Shown: piece after piece, positions 44,410 through 56,512 of the stretch
Layout of the letters: each line of letters begins with the position of its first letter
Position numbering within the stretch: the first letter of the stretch is position 1
Origin: Lathyrus oleraceus
Taxonomy: Eukaryota; Streptophyta; Magnoliopsida; Fabales; Fabaceae
NCBI RefSeq assembly: GCF_024323335.1
Contig: NC_066579.1
Span: 127,122,854 to 127,186,853, forward strand
Direction of reading: 5' to 3'
DNA: 64,000 nucleotides
Notes under the pieces: model-generated
What the model saw: only the letters and a program-made list of their open reading frames with translations
Databases searched by the model: none
What the model was told of the DNA's origin: nothing
Translations under genes and position numbers: made by a program

Positions 44410-45667
44410 TATTGAGATATTAGATATAATTCAAGTTGAGTTGTGTGGCCCAATCCCAAAATTAATTAGGGTTTAGGATTTGTTACTTGGTTTGTTATTT
44501 TACTTAGTAGTCAAGTCATTTAGGTGTATATAAATAGACATTTTGTAATTCAGTTTTATAATTCATTCAATTCAATAATGCAATCTTTATTTCCTTATTC
44601 TCTCTTTCTCTCCTCACTAAAAGTGCCTTAAGCACTAACAAATTGGTATCAGAGCTCCAGTTAGATTCTTGATTGTGTTTTCAAAAATCACACGTCAGAG
44701 ATCGTGTTTCCGGGATCGTGGGTTGTTGTTGATCAATCGCTGCAAAGATGAATGGTAATGGAAATTTACCAAATTCCTTCCAACTCTTGACGACAAGAAT
44801 TGACTTCGATGGAGAAAACAAATGCAATCTCTATTTGACTTTCATGAAACCCTAGAAGTGGTTACTAATGGTGTTATTGCATTTTGTGAAGATGTCACTG
44901 AAACACAGAGAGCCGTCACAAGGATGTCAAGAAGAAGGATTGCAACGTGGTGTTTTACATCCAATCGGCGGTTGATGCGACTAATTTTGACAGAATCGCT
45001 CATGCTGAATCAACGAATGAGGCATGGGATATTTTTGTCAAGTACTATGAAGAAGGCGAGAAAGTCAAGGTTGTCAAGTTGCAAACTTTGCGACGATAAT
45101 ATGAATTGTTGTCGATGGGAAAACACGAAAAGATTGCAAGTTATGTATCGAATGTGCAGAAACTCTGGTACTGCATATCGACAACAAGTCAGCCATAAAT
45201 CTTGCGAAGAATCTAATTTTACATGGAAGAAGTAAGCACATAGAAGCTAGATTTCACTTCTTAAGAGAGAAGGTGAATCAAGGTGAACTTAAAGTAAGGC
45301 ATTGCTCAAGTGAAGCACAATTGACCGACATTTTCACCAAAGGATTGAAGACCAACAGATTCCTAACGTTGAGAGAGGAATTAAGAATAGTTCACATCGA
45401 CAATGATTAATGTGTTTCAACAACTTGGATTATAAGAGGGTATGTTGAGATACTAAATATAATCCAAGTTGAGGTGTGTGGCCCAAGCCCAAATTTAATT
45501 AGGGTTTAGGGTTTGATACTTAGTTTGTTATTTTATTTAGTAGTCAAGTCACTTAGATGTATATAAATAGACAATTTATAATTCAATTTTATAATTCATT
45601 CAATTCAATAATACAATCCTTATTCCCTTATTCTCTCTTTTTCTCCTCACAATAAGTGCCTCAAACA
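44410..45667 (+). mobile_element. Copia deletion derivative, 1.26 kb
   Basis: Two LTRs (44410-44640 and 45443-45667, about 230 bp) are clearly similar. LTR 2 starts TGTTGAGATAC; LTR 1 has TA there. The PBS TGGTATCAGAGC at 44644 is the usual copia initiator-Met type. The interior holds the start of gag (ATG at 44749, MNGNGNLPNSFQLLTTRIDF, stop after about 30 codons), then jumps to the end of RNase H (LHIDNKSAINLAKNLILHGR, CSSEAQLTDIFTKGL near 45172-45410) and a PPT-like TATAAGAGGGTA. Protease, integrase and RT are absent. No target duplication was recognised. Confidence 0.85.
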
Positions 45668-46270
45668 GTATCACAAACACTCATAAGAATAAAAAGAGCA
45701 TTCCCAAAACTGAGCACCCTTAAAGGTAAAAAGAGCATTTCCCAAAAATTATAGGGATGTGTGTGTCCAGATGAAGGGGAGTCACTTAAAATTCTCTATT
45801 TTTGCATGTTGCAGCTTAGACAATGACCCAAAAGAGAATGGATCTACAATCTTTGCAGTTTGTTACATCTACAATATTGACCCAAGAGAATATTAATTCT
45901 ACTTCTCCAATTGAATTTAGAGGGAATCGAAACATGTTAGTAAAGTTAACAATTATGTTAGTTTTCAAAATCGAAACATGTTAGTAACGGTTATGTGTTA
46001 TTGATAAATGACAAGAAAATGAAAGAAATTTAAAACAGTTTTCCATTGCTGATAATAGTTAACAAAATATATGATTCAAGTTAAGTAAGAAAAGTTTCAA
46101 ACACAAAATCCCTTTTTTCAACTCTACAGACAGAGTTTCTAGGAACAATTCAAGCCAAAATCTACCCTATCAGTCACTTCAACCAAAGCTTATTCTCCTA
46201 CAAATTATTTACACAAAACAAACCAAAAATCAACATAAAAAAAAGCTCATCCAAATTAATAAGCAGAATG
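45668..46270. other. Intergenic region downstream of the calmodulin-binding gene
   Basis: No gene is seen. A short repeated phrase (AAAAAGAGCATT) occurs near 45690 and 45728. The right part should contain the 3' UTR of the minus-strand gene that ends at 46271. Confidence 0.5.
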
Positions 46271-48082
46271 TTATTTCTCTTGAAGAGAAATAACAGTTTC
46301 AAATGCACCAACCAATGCTTTAACCTTACTCTTCCTAGCTTCCACAAGTTTGCTTGCAGTTTCCTCAATCACATTGTTAAACAATCCTTGTGCATCTTTC
46401 TTGTCCCCAAAATCTTGGTGTCTCAGAACAACTTTCTCTTTAACATTTGCTTTCTCTGCCAATGTTTTCGCTCTCCGGAATTTAAGCTTTCTCGGAGTAT
46501 TTTTCTCGCTTTGATTATCGACCACTTTCCCTCTTCTGAACTTTAATTTCGTCATTTCGCAATCCTTGTCTTCTATTTCCTTAACCTTTCTCGGCTTGCC
46601 TATCTTCTCGGCCATTGAAGTCTCGTTGTTTACAATGCATTGAATTTCAGAGTTTCCCGATAGAGAGTCCAGCTCGTATTCACTAGTTGTGTATTCAGAT
46701 TCCTCATGGTTTTCTTCGGATAAGGATTGAGTAACTGAGGTTGATGAAGACTCGGGCGTTGACAACTGAGGGAGGTATGATTCATCATCGTAGCTTGCAT
46801 TTTGATTAGATTGCAAAGTTTTGTTTTCAGTTTCCATCTCGATGACGTACAGAGTCTTTTCCTTTACCTCATCGATTTTGCTTTCCTCGAGTTCGACCTT
46901 TTCCAAAGTCTTCTGATTTCTTAGATTCTCGTGCTCCTCAAGTTCGAGTTTTTTCGCAGCCTTCTGATTCTTTAGAGGAGACACAATTTTCAGGTTCTTA
47001 CGACTTGTAGTAATCCTTTTACAAGAGGTTCTAGGAGATGACAAAGCTTTTATCGGCACTATCACTTTTCTTGGAGATGCTTTGAAGGAAGCTACTTTCT
47101 TTTCCATCTTGATTTCTTTAGTTCTTTTGTCGCCAGAGCCTTCTAAGGAATTCATAGAGGATGATACTTTGTTCCTTGCGACACGAATTGAACTCAAAGA
47201 TGTCGAAGGCTTTGCCAACAACTTCATTTTTGAACCATTGGAAGAAGGTAACTGTGTTGAAGTTCCTTCCGTTTTGGAAGTAGATTTTGATGAAGTTTTG
47301 ACTTTGGAGGTTGATTTTGAAGGCTTTTCAACTTTTTTGAGAATTGATTTTGGCACATCTTCCACTGAATCAGCGGTTGATTTTGATGACGTTTTGACTT
47401 CAGAAGTTGGTTTTGTGTTGAGAGTTGATTTTGAATGTGTTTCCACCTTAACAGGAGTTGATTTTGAAGGAGTTTTCACCGTCTTCGGGGTTGATTTTGA
47501 CATTGTTTCAACCTTACTAGACGCTGATTTTGATTGCGATTGCATCTCCTTATCAGTTGATGATGAAATTTCTTGACTTGTTGATGGAGAAATATGTGAC
47601 TTCGATACGAGTGACGGTTTGACCTCAACAGATGATGTTTTCTTCCGGTTTTTGGCATCTAAAGCATACAAAGTTCGAGCCTCGGAATCGACCGCTTCTT
47701 TAGGTACGACCGTTGACATCTTTGTTGGCTTAGATTCAGCCGATTCTTTGAGTACAACTGTTGACATCTTTGTTAGCTTGGAATCAACCGATAGCCTGGG
47801 CTTAGCAACTATAGCACCAATGCTCGCTTGTGAACTCTGGTAAAGTTTTTTTCTTGTGGCTCTGTTAGGTATCGAACGTCTTTCCTTCGGATCAAACGAA
47901 TGGTTCCCCCCATATTTACAAATATCATGACACGAACCGGTGGAAGCTCTGAGATAACGGGGAACAACTTTTTCATTGCTTTTTCCGGAGCCAGCCTTTC
48001 GCATAGAGTACCTTCTTTTTTCAACCACCGGCGACGTAGTCACGTCCGGGGAAACCGATAATTCAGCACTTTCACTGGCCAT
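46271..48082 (-). CDS. Calmodulin-binding domain protein (plant CaM-binding family)
   Basis: A single coding exon of 603 residues starting MASESAELSVSPDV. The frame is open a further 31 codons upstream, but that part crosses a likely 3' splice site and is not expected in the protein. The middle (about 130-350) is Ser/Thr/Lys-rich with imperfect repeats (STVV-KE, KSTxKVKTSSKS). The C-terminal 100 residues, with two KLKFRR motifs (RKLKFRRAKT) and NNVIEETASKLVEARKSKVK ALVGAFE, match the plant calmodulin-binding domain, a basic amphipathic region that binds calmodulin in a calcium-dependent way. Most of the rest is predicted to be disordered. The cellular role of members is often in calcium and stress signalling; this one cannot be specified. 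Confidence 0.88.
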   Translation of the reverse strand: MASESAELSVSPDVTTSPVVEKRRYSMRKAGSGKSNEKVVPRYLRASTGSCHDICKYGGNHSFDPKERRSIPNRATRKKLYQSSQASIGAIVAKPRLSVDSKLTKMSTVVLKESAESKPTKMSTVVPKEAVDSEARTLYALDAKNRKKTSSVEVKPSLVSKSHISPSTSQEISSSTDKEMQSQSKSASSKVETMSKSTPKTVKTPSKSTPVKVETHSKSTLNTKPTSEVKTSSKSTADSVEDVPKSILKKVEKPSKSTSKVKTSSKSTSKTEGTSTQLPSSNGSKMKLLAKPSTSLSSIRVARNKVSSSMNSLEGSGDKRTKEIKMEKKVASFKASPRKVIVPIKALSSPRTSCKRITTSRKNLKIVSPLKNQKAAKKLELEEHENLRNQKTLEKVELEESKIDEVKEKTLYVIEMETENKTLQSNQNASYDDESYLPQLSTPESSSTSVTQSLSEENHEESEYTTSEYELDSLSGNSEIQCIVNNETSMAEKIGKPRKVKEIEDKDCEMTKLKFRRGKVVDNQSEKNTPRKLKFRRAKTLAEKANVKEKVVLRHQDFGDKKDAQGLFNNVIEETASKLVEARKSKVKALVGAFETVISLQEK

Positions 48083-48094
48083 CAGATGAAAAAA

Positions 48095-48934
48095 CTGAAA
48101 TGCACAGACAAGCAGAACACGATTAGGGACAACAATCCTAAAACTCGACAAGAAATCTGATTCTAAATACTTCAAATAATTAAAAATCGAAAAAAAAATC
48201 GAAAGAAAAAAAATATATAATATTTTGATTTGAAACTGAAAATGGAATGCAACAAAAAATACCTAATCTGATTCTTCTCTATTCAATTCACATTCTGTTA
48301 TTATTTAAAAAATAGCATACATGGAAAAAAAATTAATGCAACAAGGACTAATCATAATTTAAGCAAGATTAATTACAACTAAGCATACTTCAATAAACAA
48401 AGATTATAATCATCTAATGTCATGAAATTATCTGACATAATTATGAAATTGTAAGGTTAACCTTTAACTGAACATGATGTAAAAAAGGCACTTATCATTA
48501 TCAATCACATTAATCATGAAATCAATGATCTAAATTAATCAATGAAGATTCAGAAATTGAAACCATAAGATCAATCCAAATTCATCCACAAAAACAAAAA
48601 TCACCTTACATTGATCATTATCACAAAATTCATATCAAAACCTAATGGCCAAGAATACAATATTTTTGTAACAATATCACAATTTTCAATTAAGAAAACA
48701 AAAAATCAGAAATAAACCCCATTCCCCAAATATATAAAAATCAAAACTTTGGAAACATCAAAACGAAACTGATCAAATACAACAGAAAAATGAATCAAGG
48801 GAGATTCTGAAAATCCATCAAAATCAATTAAAAATCAAATTTTTCCAAAAACCCAATTGCATTTAGGGAAAAACAAGAACAACCCAGATCATGGATTTTG
48901 TTGGGAATGATGAAAAAAGTATATAATATCATAC
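48095..48934 (-). other. Probable 5' UTR intron of the calmodulin-binding gene
   Basis: On the minus strand a donor AAG|GTATGA at 48934 and an acceptor TGCATTTCAG| ending at 48095 flank 840 bp of AT-rich DNA. The acceptor lies 12 nt upstream of the chosen ATG (48082). No ORF is seen inside. Leader introns are common in plant regulatory genes. Confidence 0.6.
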
Positions 48935-49109
48935 CTTGTTTTCAGAAAAAAGAAAAAGGATGATTCTTGAGAAGAAAGAAAATGGTGTGAGAGAAAGAGT
49001 ATGAGAAGAAAGTGAAAATTGTTATGGGTTAAGGGACCACTAGAAAAGAACGTGGAAGCAAGTATTGTTTAAGAAACTTTCTTCACTGCGTTTTGTTTGT
49101 TGCAGAATC

Positions 49110-49146
<37 letters not shown>
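48935..49146 (-). promoter_or_regulatory. 5' leader with (AG)18 tract
   Basis: The plus strand has 18 uninterrupted AG units at 49111-49146, thus a (CT)18 tract just upstream of or within the leader of the minus-strand gene. CT/GA tracts are frequent at plant transcription starts and bind GAGA-type (BPC) proteins. The purine-rich stretch at 48945-48985 on the plus strand likely belongs to the first noncoding exon. No TATA box could be assigned. Confidence 0.5.
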
Positions 49147-49148
<2 letters not shown>

Positions 49149-49817
49149 GAATTTTTAGGTTTTTAATATTTATTTGATTTGATGAAAATAAGAAACCTAA
49201 TTAAGGGCTTTAGGAATGAATGGTCGGTTTGGTTGGTGAGAAAGTGTGTGTGAGTGAGTCAAAATGTTAAAATAATTTCCTAAATATTTTTTTGAAAAAA
49301 TAAATAAATGTTTAATTTTGAATTTAGTTTTTTTCCTTATAAGTGATTTTGTTATATTTAAAATGAGTATCACAATCTTTGAGTTAGACTCAATCATATT
49401 GGTGAAAAAGTTTTTGGTCAAAAGTTTTAAATATTATTACTTTTTTTTAGAGTTTTTGACTTTGAAAATATTTGATTAAATACAAAGAAAAATTTGTCAT
49501 AAGATATGTCTAAATGTTTTTTGATTTTCTTGTTTAGTTATGTGAATATAATTTTTCTAAAAAAAAGATCAAATTCTTTATTTACTTTAATTTTTAAAAT
49601 ATGATCAAATATATATAAAGAAAAAAAAAGAAGGGTTAAAAAAAAGGGGGGAATAGGTTAAAACTCTTACAAATCTAGCATATTCTTAACAAAATATGCT
49701 CTCAAATACAAGGAACCTGAATCAAATCAGACGATATCAATAACGGTTAGATCTAAGTTAGCAATGAAATATAAGCAAGTATCCCCTTCTTTGTAAATAT
49801 GAGAGAGAAAAAAAACA
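49147..49817. other. Intergenic AT-rich DNA
   Basis: No gene or clear repeat is seen. Short A-rich runs lie near 49620-49660. Confidence 0.5.
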
Positions 49818-51410
49818 TTATAGTAGTGAGATTGACACAATTGGTCCATTTGTTATGAATTTGTCAAGACAATTTATAGGGAGGCTTGAAACCTGAACCA
49901 CCGTAACAGAGTCAGATTCCAACCAAAAATTAAGCCAACCCTTCTCATAGGCAAACTCAATGGCTGACATAGCTCCCGAAAATTCGACAATGAGAGCGTT
50001 TGAAACATCTAAAAATTGAGAAAAAAACTCTAAGAAAACAACCTTTGTGATCTCTAAAAATACCTCCATAGGCAGAAGTCCCCAAATTGCTTAAAGACGC
50101 TTCATCACAATTAGCTTTAATCCATCTCCAAGCGGGCACCTTCCAAATAACATAACTACTTTTGGCGCTTTAGGCGGCCGAATAGTGATCTTAAAACTTT
50201 TCAAGACAATAAAATCTTGAATGTCGAAAGGAGAAGCCAACTTGGTGTTATTACCCGAGACTGAAGCAACCGCAAGAATAAAGTTAATAGAGACGACTAA
50301 AGGAATGACTTTGTCCTTGAATCTGATGTTGTTTCGAGCCTGCCAAACTGCGTTGAAAATATGAATGCTAATCACATGCACCACCATTGCACATTGAGCA
50401 GACCTGGAGGAATGAAAACAGTCTCAAACATTTGTCCAATTCGGAATTCTGCGATGACGGTTCAAAATAGAAGAAAATTAATCTCAAATCTTCGAAATAT
50501 AGTTGCAATCAAAGAAAATGTGTTGAGAAGATTCTTCTTTCAAGAAACACAAACTACAAACATAAGGGAAACAAAAACTTTGTTGTTTTAAGGTCTCATC
50601 GGTAAGGATTTTCTTCAAAATGAGTCTCCAAACCATAATTGGTTTTGAAGACGGTAAATAGCTAGACCAAATAAACGAACGCCAATTAATTTCAGAATTT
50701 TCCACACGCTTGAAATCATAAGCTTGCTTAAGAGATAGATCACTAGAAGATCATAAGGAATGTGACACCTTCGAATGCGGTCTTTGACAGAATCTGGGAT
50801 TGGAGGGTTAACTGCGGCAAAATTCCAATTCTGATTTAAAATCAGCTTACTGGGGTTATCATAAATAATGGAGTCTCCCATAACTTATCTCAAAGGGGGG
50901 CTACACCATATGTCGGACCATAAATTGATTGAGTTTCCATTACCAAGCATCCCAGAAGAAATGTCTTTGATAGTAGAATATTCAAGTTTCATGCTAGTCT
51001 AAATTGAGAAGAAAATGTGATGATTGATAACTTTGGACTTTCGAAAAACACGACTCCTGAGCAGAACATTCCAAGACTCATATGAATTAACAAGATCCTA
51101 ACAAAGCTTTAAATTTGAGGCCTCATTCAAGCTAACTAAGGAGCGAAGACCCAAACTGCCTTCCGAGTAGGGTTTGCAAATGTTCTTCCAAGCAATAGTA
51201 ACCAATTTTTTATTCATAATTTGACCACTCCATATGAAATTGCGGGGAAACATGCACTAAACCCCTAAAAATATCCAAATATCATAATTAAATCGACATA
51301 GAATATATGAGCTTACTCTACAAAATAGATTTTGGATCCTATCCGCAAGAGCAACAAAGAACTTTTTCATGAAGCAAACTTACTAAAGAATTTGCCAGGA
51401 ATAAGTTAGA
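49818..51410 (-). pseudogene. LINE (L1-type) 3' part: RT end, zinc-binding region and RNase H
   Basis: Minus-strand pieces run in order. 50900-51410 carries an RT C-terminal region with several stops (NFIWSGQ-like, LGLRSLVSLNEASNLKLC). 50484-50881 has the RT zinc-binding type segment (WRSFIWSSYLPSSKPIMVWR, CSLCFLKEESSQHIFFDC). 50091-50387 is a linker (IFNAVWQARNNIRFKD). 49818-50139 is an RNase H (IKANCDEASL, GGIFRDHKG, WLESDSVTVVQ). Frameshifts and stops interrupt every junction, so it is dead. The second copy at 54.5-56.4 kb is related. No poly(A) end or target duplication was found. Confidence 0.8.
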
Positions 51411-52264
51411 TTAGATAGTGTGAAAATAAAATAAAATAAAAATAAAAGGAAATAGAAGTAATTTATGATTGTCGATTGTGAATTTTTTCACATTGTAGAA
51501 TAATATTGAATCAAAATTATTTTGAGCGATACTTAAAAAAATATATATAATATGAAATGTATCTATTTGTTGATATATTTTAAAAAGATATCATTAGGCA
51601 TATGTGGCAATCAGAATATTTCTTACTCTATTGGTTCTTAAATATATAATTTTTTTCAAGGTTTATTTTTAATAATATTTTTTAAAAATTTCAATTGTAT
51701 TAATTATATTGTTCTTAACAGACACTAATTTGTTAATTTATAACTTTTTACTACTCTAATATAAGTAGTAGTTGATTTTCTTTCCTAAAAAATAAATTTG
51801 TATAAATAATATTTATCAAAAAATTTAATATTATTATTATTATTATTTTAATTTTTATAATTATTTGTTTGAATAGTATATTTAGAGATTGATGTAGTGC
51901 TATCTATAAAATCTATGTAAAAATAATTATATTTAATCTAAATTTAATTATAGATATGTATTTTTTTGAATTAAATATATTTGTGATCTTTTTAAATATC
52001 TTAAATTTTGTTTTTAATCTCTCAAGATATTTACTTTAAAGAATGGTCTACTTAAATTTTTTTATTCCACATTTTTTATTTTTTATACAATTTAACAATA
52101 ATTTTTATAATTTAATAATTAAATTAGCAACAATTTTAACAATGATTTATTACTTAATAACTGAATTAAAAATAATTTCAGCTACAGTTTTAATTTAGAG
52201 ACCAAAAATATTGATGAAATTTTTTAAACGAATCATTTTAAAAAAAGTATTTAGGAGGATCAAA
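51411..52264. other. AT-rich intergenic DNA
   Basis: No gene is seen. Very AT-rich with short TTATTA runs near 51830. Confidence 0.5.
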
Positions 52265-52265
52265 T

Positions 52266-52340
<75 letters not shown>

Positions 52341-52412
52341 GATATTATATATTATATAATATATATAGATATATCTATATATATTATATATATAATATAT
52401 ATATATATAATA

Positions 52413-52493
<81 letters not shown>

Positions 52494-52531
52494 ATATATA
52501 TATATATATATATAATATATATATATATGAA
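52265..52531. repeat. (AT)n microsatellite, interrupted
   Basis: About 265 bp of TA repeats broken by AATAT steps and a GATATATC segment. Apparent Tyr/Ile reading frames here are repeat artefacts. Confidence 0.95.
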
Positions 52532-53430
52532 ATATTGATATAACATGACACATTACTAAAATTGAATAGTACATGTTTCATGTTTATTTTACACTATTAG
52601 TTATATTTTTATTAGTTGATAGTTACTACAATATATTACTATTCAATTAAAAACATTCTATATACATATATAAGATAACTTAAATTTAGCCATATAATTA
52701 AATAAATAGTTGACGATTTTATTAAGTGGGCTATATTTACTTGATCAAAAGAAGAAGAAAAGGTAGGCCAAAATGTATAAAATTTAATAAAATGAAATTA
52801 ATAAATATTTAATTTATAGACTGTCTGAAACTATATTTTAAGATGTCATTTTGTTATATTTATTTCGAAATATATTTTTAATTATTTATATGGTTGGGTG
52901 GTGTATAATTTTTTTAAGATGTTAAATTTAAATTGAAATTTTTTTCACTCATTTTTGGGTGAGGTTGTTACATAAAACGTTGTGTAGAGAATAAGCAAAA
53001 ATAAAAGGTAGAATGGAACTAATAATGAGTCATGCAATTTATTGTCAAAGTGAGGATTAAAAGGTGCATTCATTAATGAAAATGAAAAAATTTGTTATTT
53101 GAATTGGGTTTTAAGAAAAAGATTTATATTGTATTTTAGTTTTTTTGTTTAAACGTAAGTTTAAAGGATTAGTAATTAATCTCTTTAAAAAAATTAAATA
53201 AAAATTTGATATAACTATTTTTTCACACATTTTTTTAATACATTTCATTATTTTTTTATGAATTTTTTTAGACGAGCAAATCCAACAATACATTCTAAAT
53301 ACATATATCTAACTTTTGTTAATAAATAATCAGTTCTACTTACAAGAAATAAGAACGCTTTGCAATATATTTTTTAATTTGAGTTTACGTTTTAATCAAA
53401 ATAATAAAATAAATAACATGAGAATCAAAC
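52532..53430. other. AT-rich intergenic DNA between microsatellites
   Basis: No gene, RNA gene or identifiable mobile element is seen on either strand. Confidence 0.5.
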
Positions 53431-54300
<870 letters not shown>

Positions 54301-54463
54301 GTAATGGAATCAAAATTGTGTTTGATTGATGATAATGAACTTCAAATGCAATGATGTTAATCTGTGGATCGTGGGAGGTGAACTAACAATGTTAATCCTT
54401 CAACTTTCAAATTAGTTACATAGTCCAAGAGAAAGGAAGTGCAATCATGAGTTCATAAAAGTG

Positions 54464-54469
54464 TACCTT
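54464..54469. repeat. LINE target duplication, left copy
   Basis: TACCTT at 54464-54469 recurs at 56404-56409; the unoccupied related site at 58320-58325 reads TACTTT. Confidence 0.65.
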
Positions 54470-56403
54470 TTTTTAATATGAAAATTAATATATTAAAAAG
54501 AAGATTGATCCATAAAAAGGTGGGGGACTATACTAAAACCCACTCAAAAATAGCAAAAATTATAAAAAGGAAAACATAACATATTTTTTACATAATCATT
54601 TCTAATGCCAATAGGTATAGAGTTAAAAAGAATGGAGACGGTAGATTTGCGACCTAAGTTAGCAAATAGATCAGCATAATTATTTTCTTCTTTGTGTGAA
54701 ATGATGAAAGACATGTTCATTATAATCTTGAGACAAGAACCAACTGTTTCTAATTTGCCATGGAACCAAATAAAAATTAGAAGCAAAGAAGGCTCTAACC
54801 ATTGTTATCGAATCTGATTCCACCCAAAGATACTACCTGCCTCTATCTTTGGCAACTTCAATGCCACGAAGAACACCGCAAAATTCAGGTAACAAAGAAT
54901 TCCTCCACGAAAGCGGTTCAACAAACAATAAGATGAAGAGCCTAAGATGCAATCTAAAAATCCCCCCACAACCTGCTGATCCTGGATTAGATGAGAAAGC
55001 TCCACCAACATTTTTCTTTACCCAATTTAGAAGAGGATGGTTCCAATAAATTCTTTGATAGTTGGTGCCCTAGAAAGATGAATGGGAACTTTGAGAGTTT
55101 TGAGAATAGAAACGTCAAATTAGCAGTGTTTGTATGTTCAGGTTGATTTAGGAGATGACATATGAACCCGAGCAATTATCTTATTACATATGGACTGGAA
55201 CTGCTGAATTTGACCATTAAACCTTGTAGAGTTTCTTGTGCTCCAAATTGCATTGATAAAAAAAATACAAGAAGCCTGAATTACCAAAGAGACCTGAGGA
55301 GAGCTCGTCTTAGAACTCGTTTCCCAAAATGCAGTTGGAGATTTATGAATGTCAATACCCATATTTTAGCAGTAATAGAACAAGTGAAAAAAGATGGTTA
55401 GTGGTTTCTTGGTTTTTCTTACAAATAGTGCACATGTAAACCATGTTTGGGCTTTTGCACTAGAGTTGATCATCAATAAGGAGTTTATAATTGAGCAACC
55501 TCTAAAGTAGCATAGAATGAGAATGAGGAATACAAGAGTTTCAAATAAAAGTCACCCACGGAGTGGCTGGATGATCATGGTGCTTGAACTGATATGCTCT
55601 GTTTAAGGACAACTTCTCGTTGCTAGCATATTTCCATGACAAAATATTCACACAGTCATCAGAAGGAGAAATGTCTTTGGTTTTTTTCTCTAAAAAGGGA
55701 AATAAATCAAACCAAGTTGTTAGGAAGGACCAACTGTTACCCACCAAGAAATCCAATACTTTGATGTTTAAATTGAGATTCAAGTGATTTTGGTTCTAGA
55801 CATCTAGCTCATTCACCAGAGGATCATCGCACCAAGCATCTTTCCAGAATTTAATCCCAGCACCATCACCCAAAGTCCAACAAGAATAATCCATAATAAT
55901 GGTGTATTCAGGTTTAATCCTATTCCAAATAGATGAGGCAATATGATGATTAAGTTTTCCACTAGGCCTAAGCACCCAATCTTCATAAGAGTCAATCAAC
56001 TCCCAACATAATTTAAGATTTGAAGCAACATTGAGATGAATTAATGATCTTATGCATACACCTCCCATAACTTTAAGTTGACACGCCCTTTTTCCAAGAA
56101 ACAATGATCATTTCCTTTGATTCGAATTGCCACTCCCTATGAAGTTTTTGCAGGCTTTCTTAATCTACTTTAAAAGAAAATTAGGCCACGAGTACGCACC
56201 AATTGAATGATTGATCATGGAATGAATAGCTGACTGAACCAATAGAGCTCTTCAACAATGGATAATAGAGAACCTTTCCATGCTACCAGCTTAGAGATCA
56301 TCTTGTCCGCAAAATGTTGTAAATAATTTTCTTTTAAAATTTTGGCCAAAAGCCCTTGCATATTGATCAAAAAAGGAAGAGATGGCTCTAATACTAGATT
56401 TAC
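54470..56403 (-). pseudogene. 5'-truncated LINE with poly(A) end and target duplication
   Basis: A run of T at 54468-54474 is the poly(A) end of a minus-strand element. Pieces in order: RT end (56215-56418), FLGKRACQLKVMGGVCIRSL ... ASNLKLCWELIDSYEDWVLR ... WTLGDGAGIKFWKDAWCDDP (55796-56104), a zinc-binding-type region (55541-55783 and around 55400-55450), and the RNase H end (SHKEENNYADLFANLG, 54544-54786). Frames are broken many times. It closely resembles the LINE at 49.8-51.4 kb, so both belong to one family. The 5' end is truncated within RT, as is typical. Confidence 0.8.
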
Positions 56404-56512
56404 TACCTTGAGTCTCACGTGTAATTATTAAATATGTTGGATAATTTTGATTAGACTTTGGATGGTTGAGCTAGATGTTTGGATTTCACCTGTATTGAGC
56501 CTTTGGCCGACG

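Larger units (their letters stand above)
54301..56512. repeat. Repeat unit (285 bp) split by a LINE
   Basis: 54301-54469 and 56404-56512 match the two halves of an uninterrupted related unit at 58151-58435 (TGTTTGATTGATGATAATGA, GTTGGATAATTTTGATTRGA, TCTTTGGCCGRC phrases). The LINE at 54470-56403 separates them. The repeat itself is unclassified. Confidence 0.75.

Noticed and set aside
47082..47576. 164-codon plus-strand frame inside the calmodulin-binding gene
   Set aside because: Antisense of the Ser/Lys repeat region, giving repetitive Val/Asp/Phe sequence.
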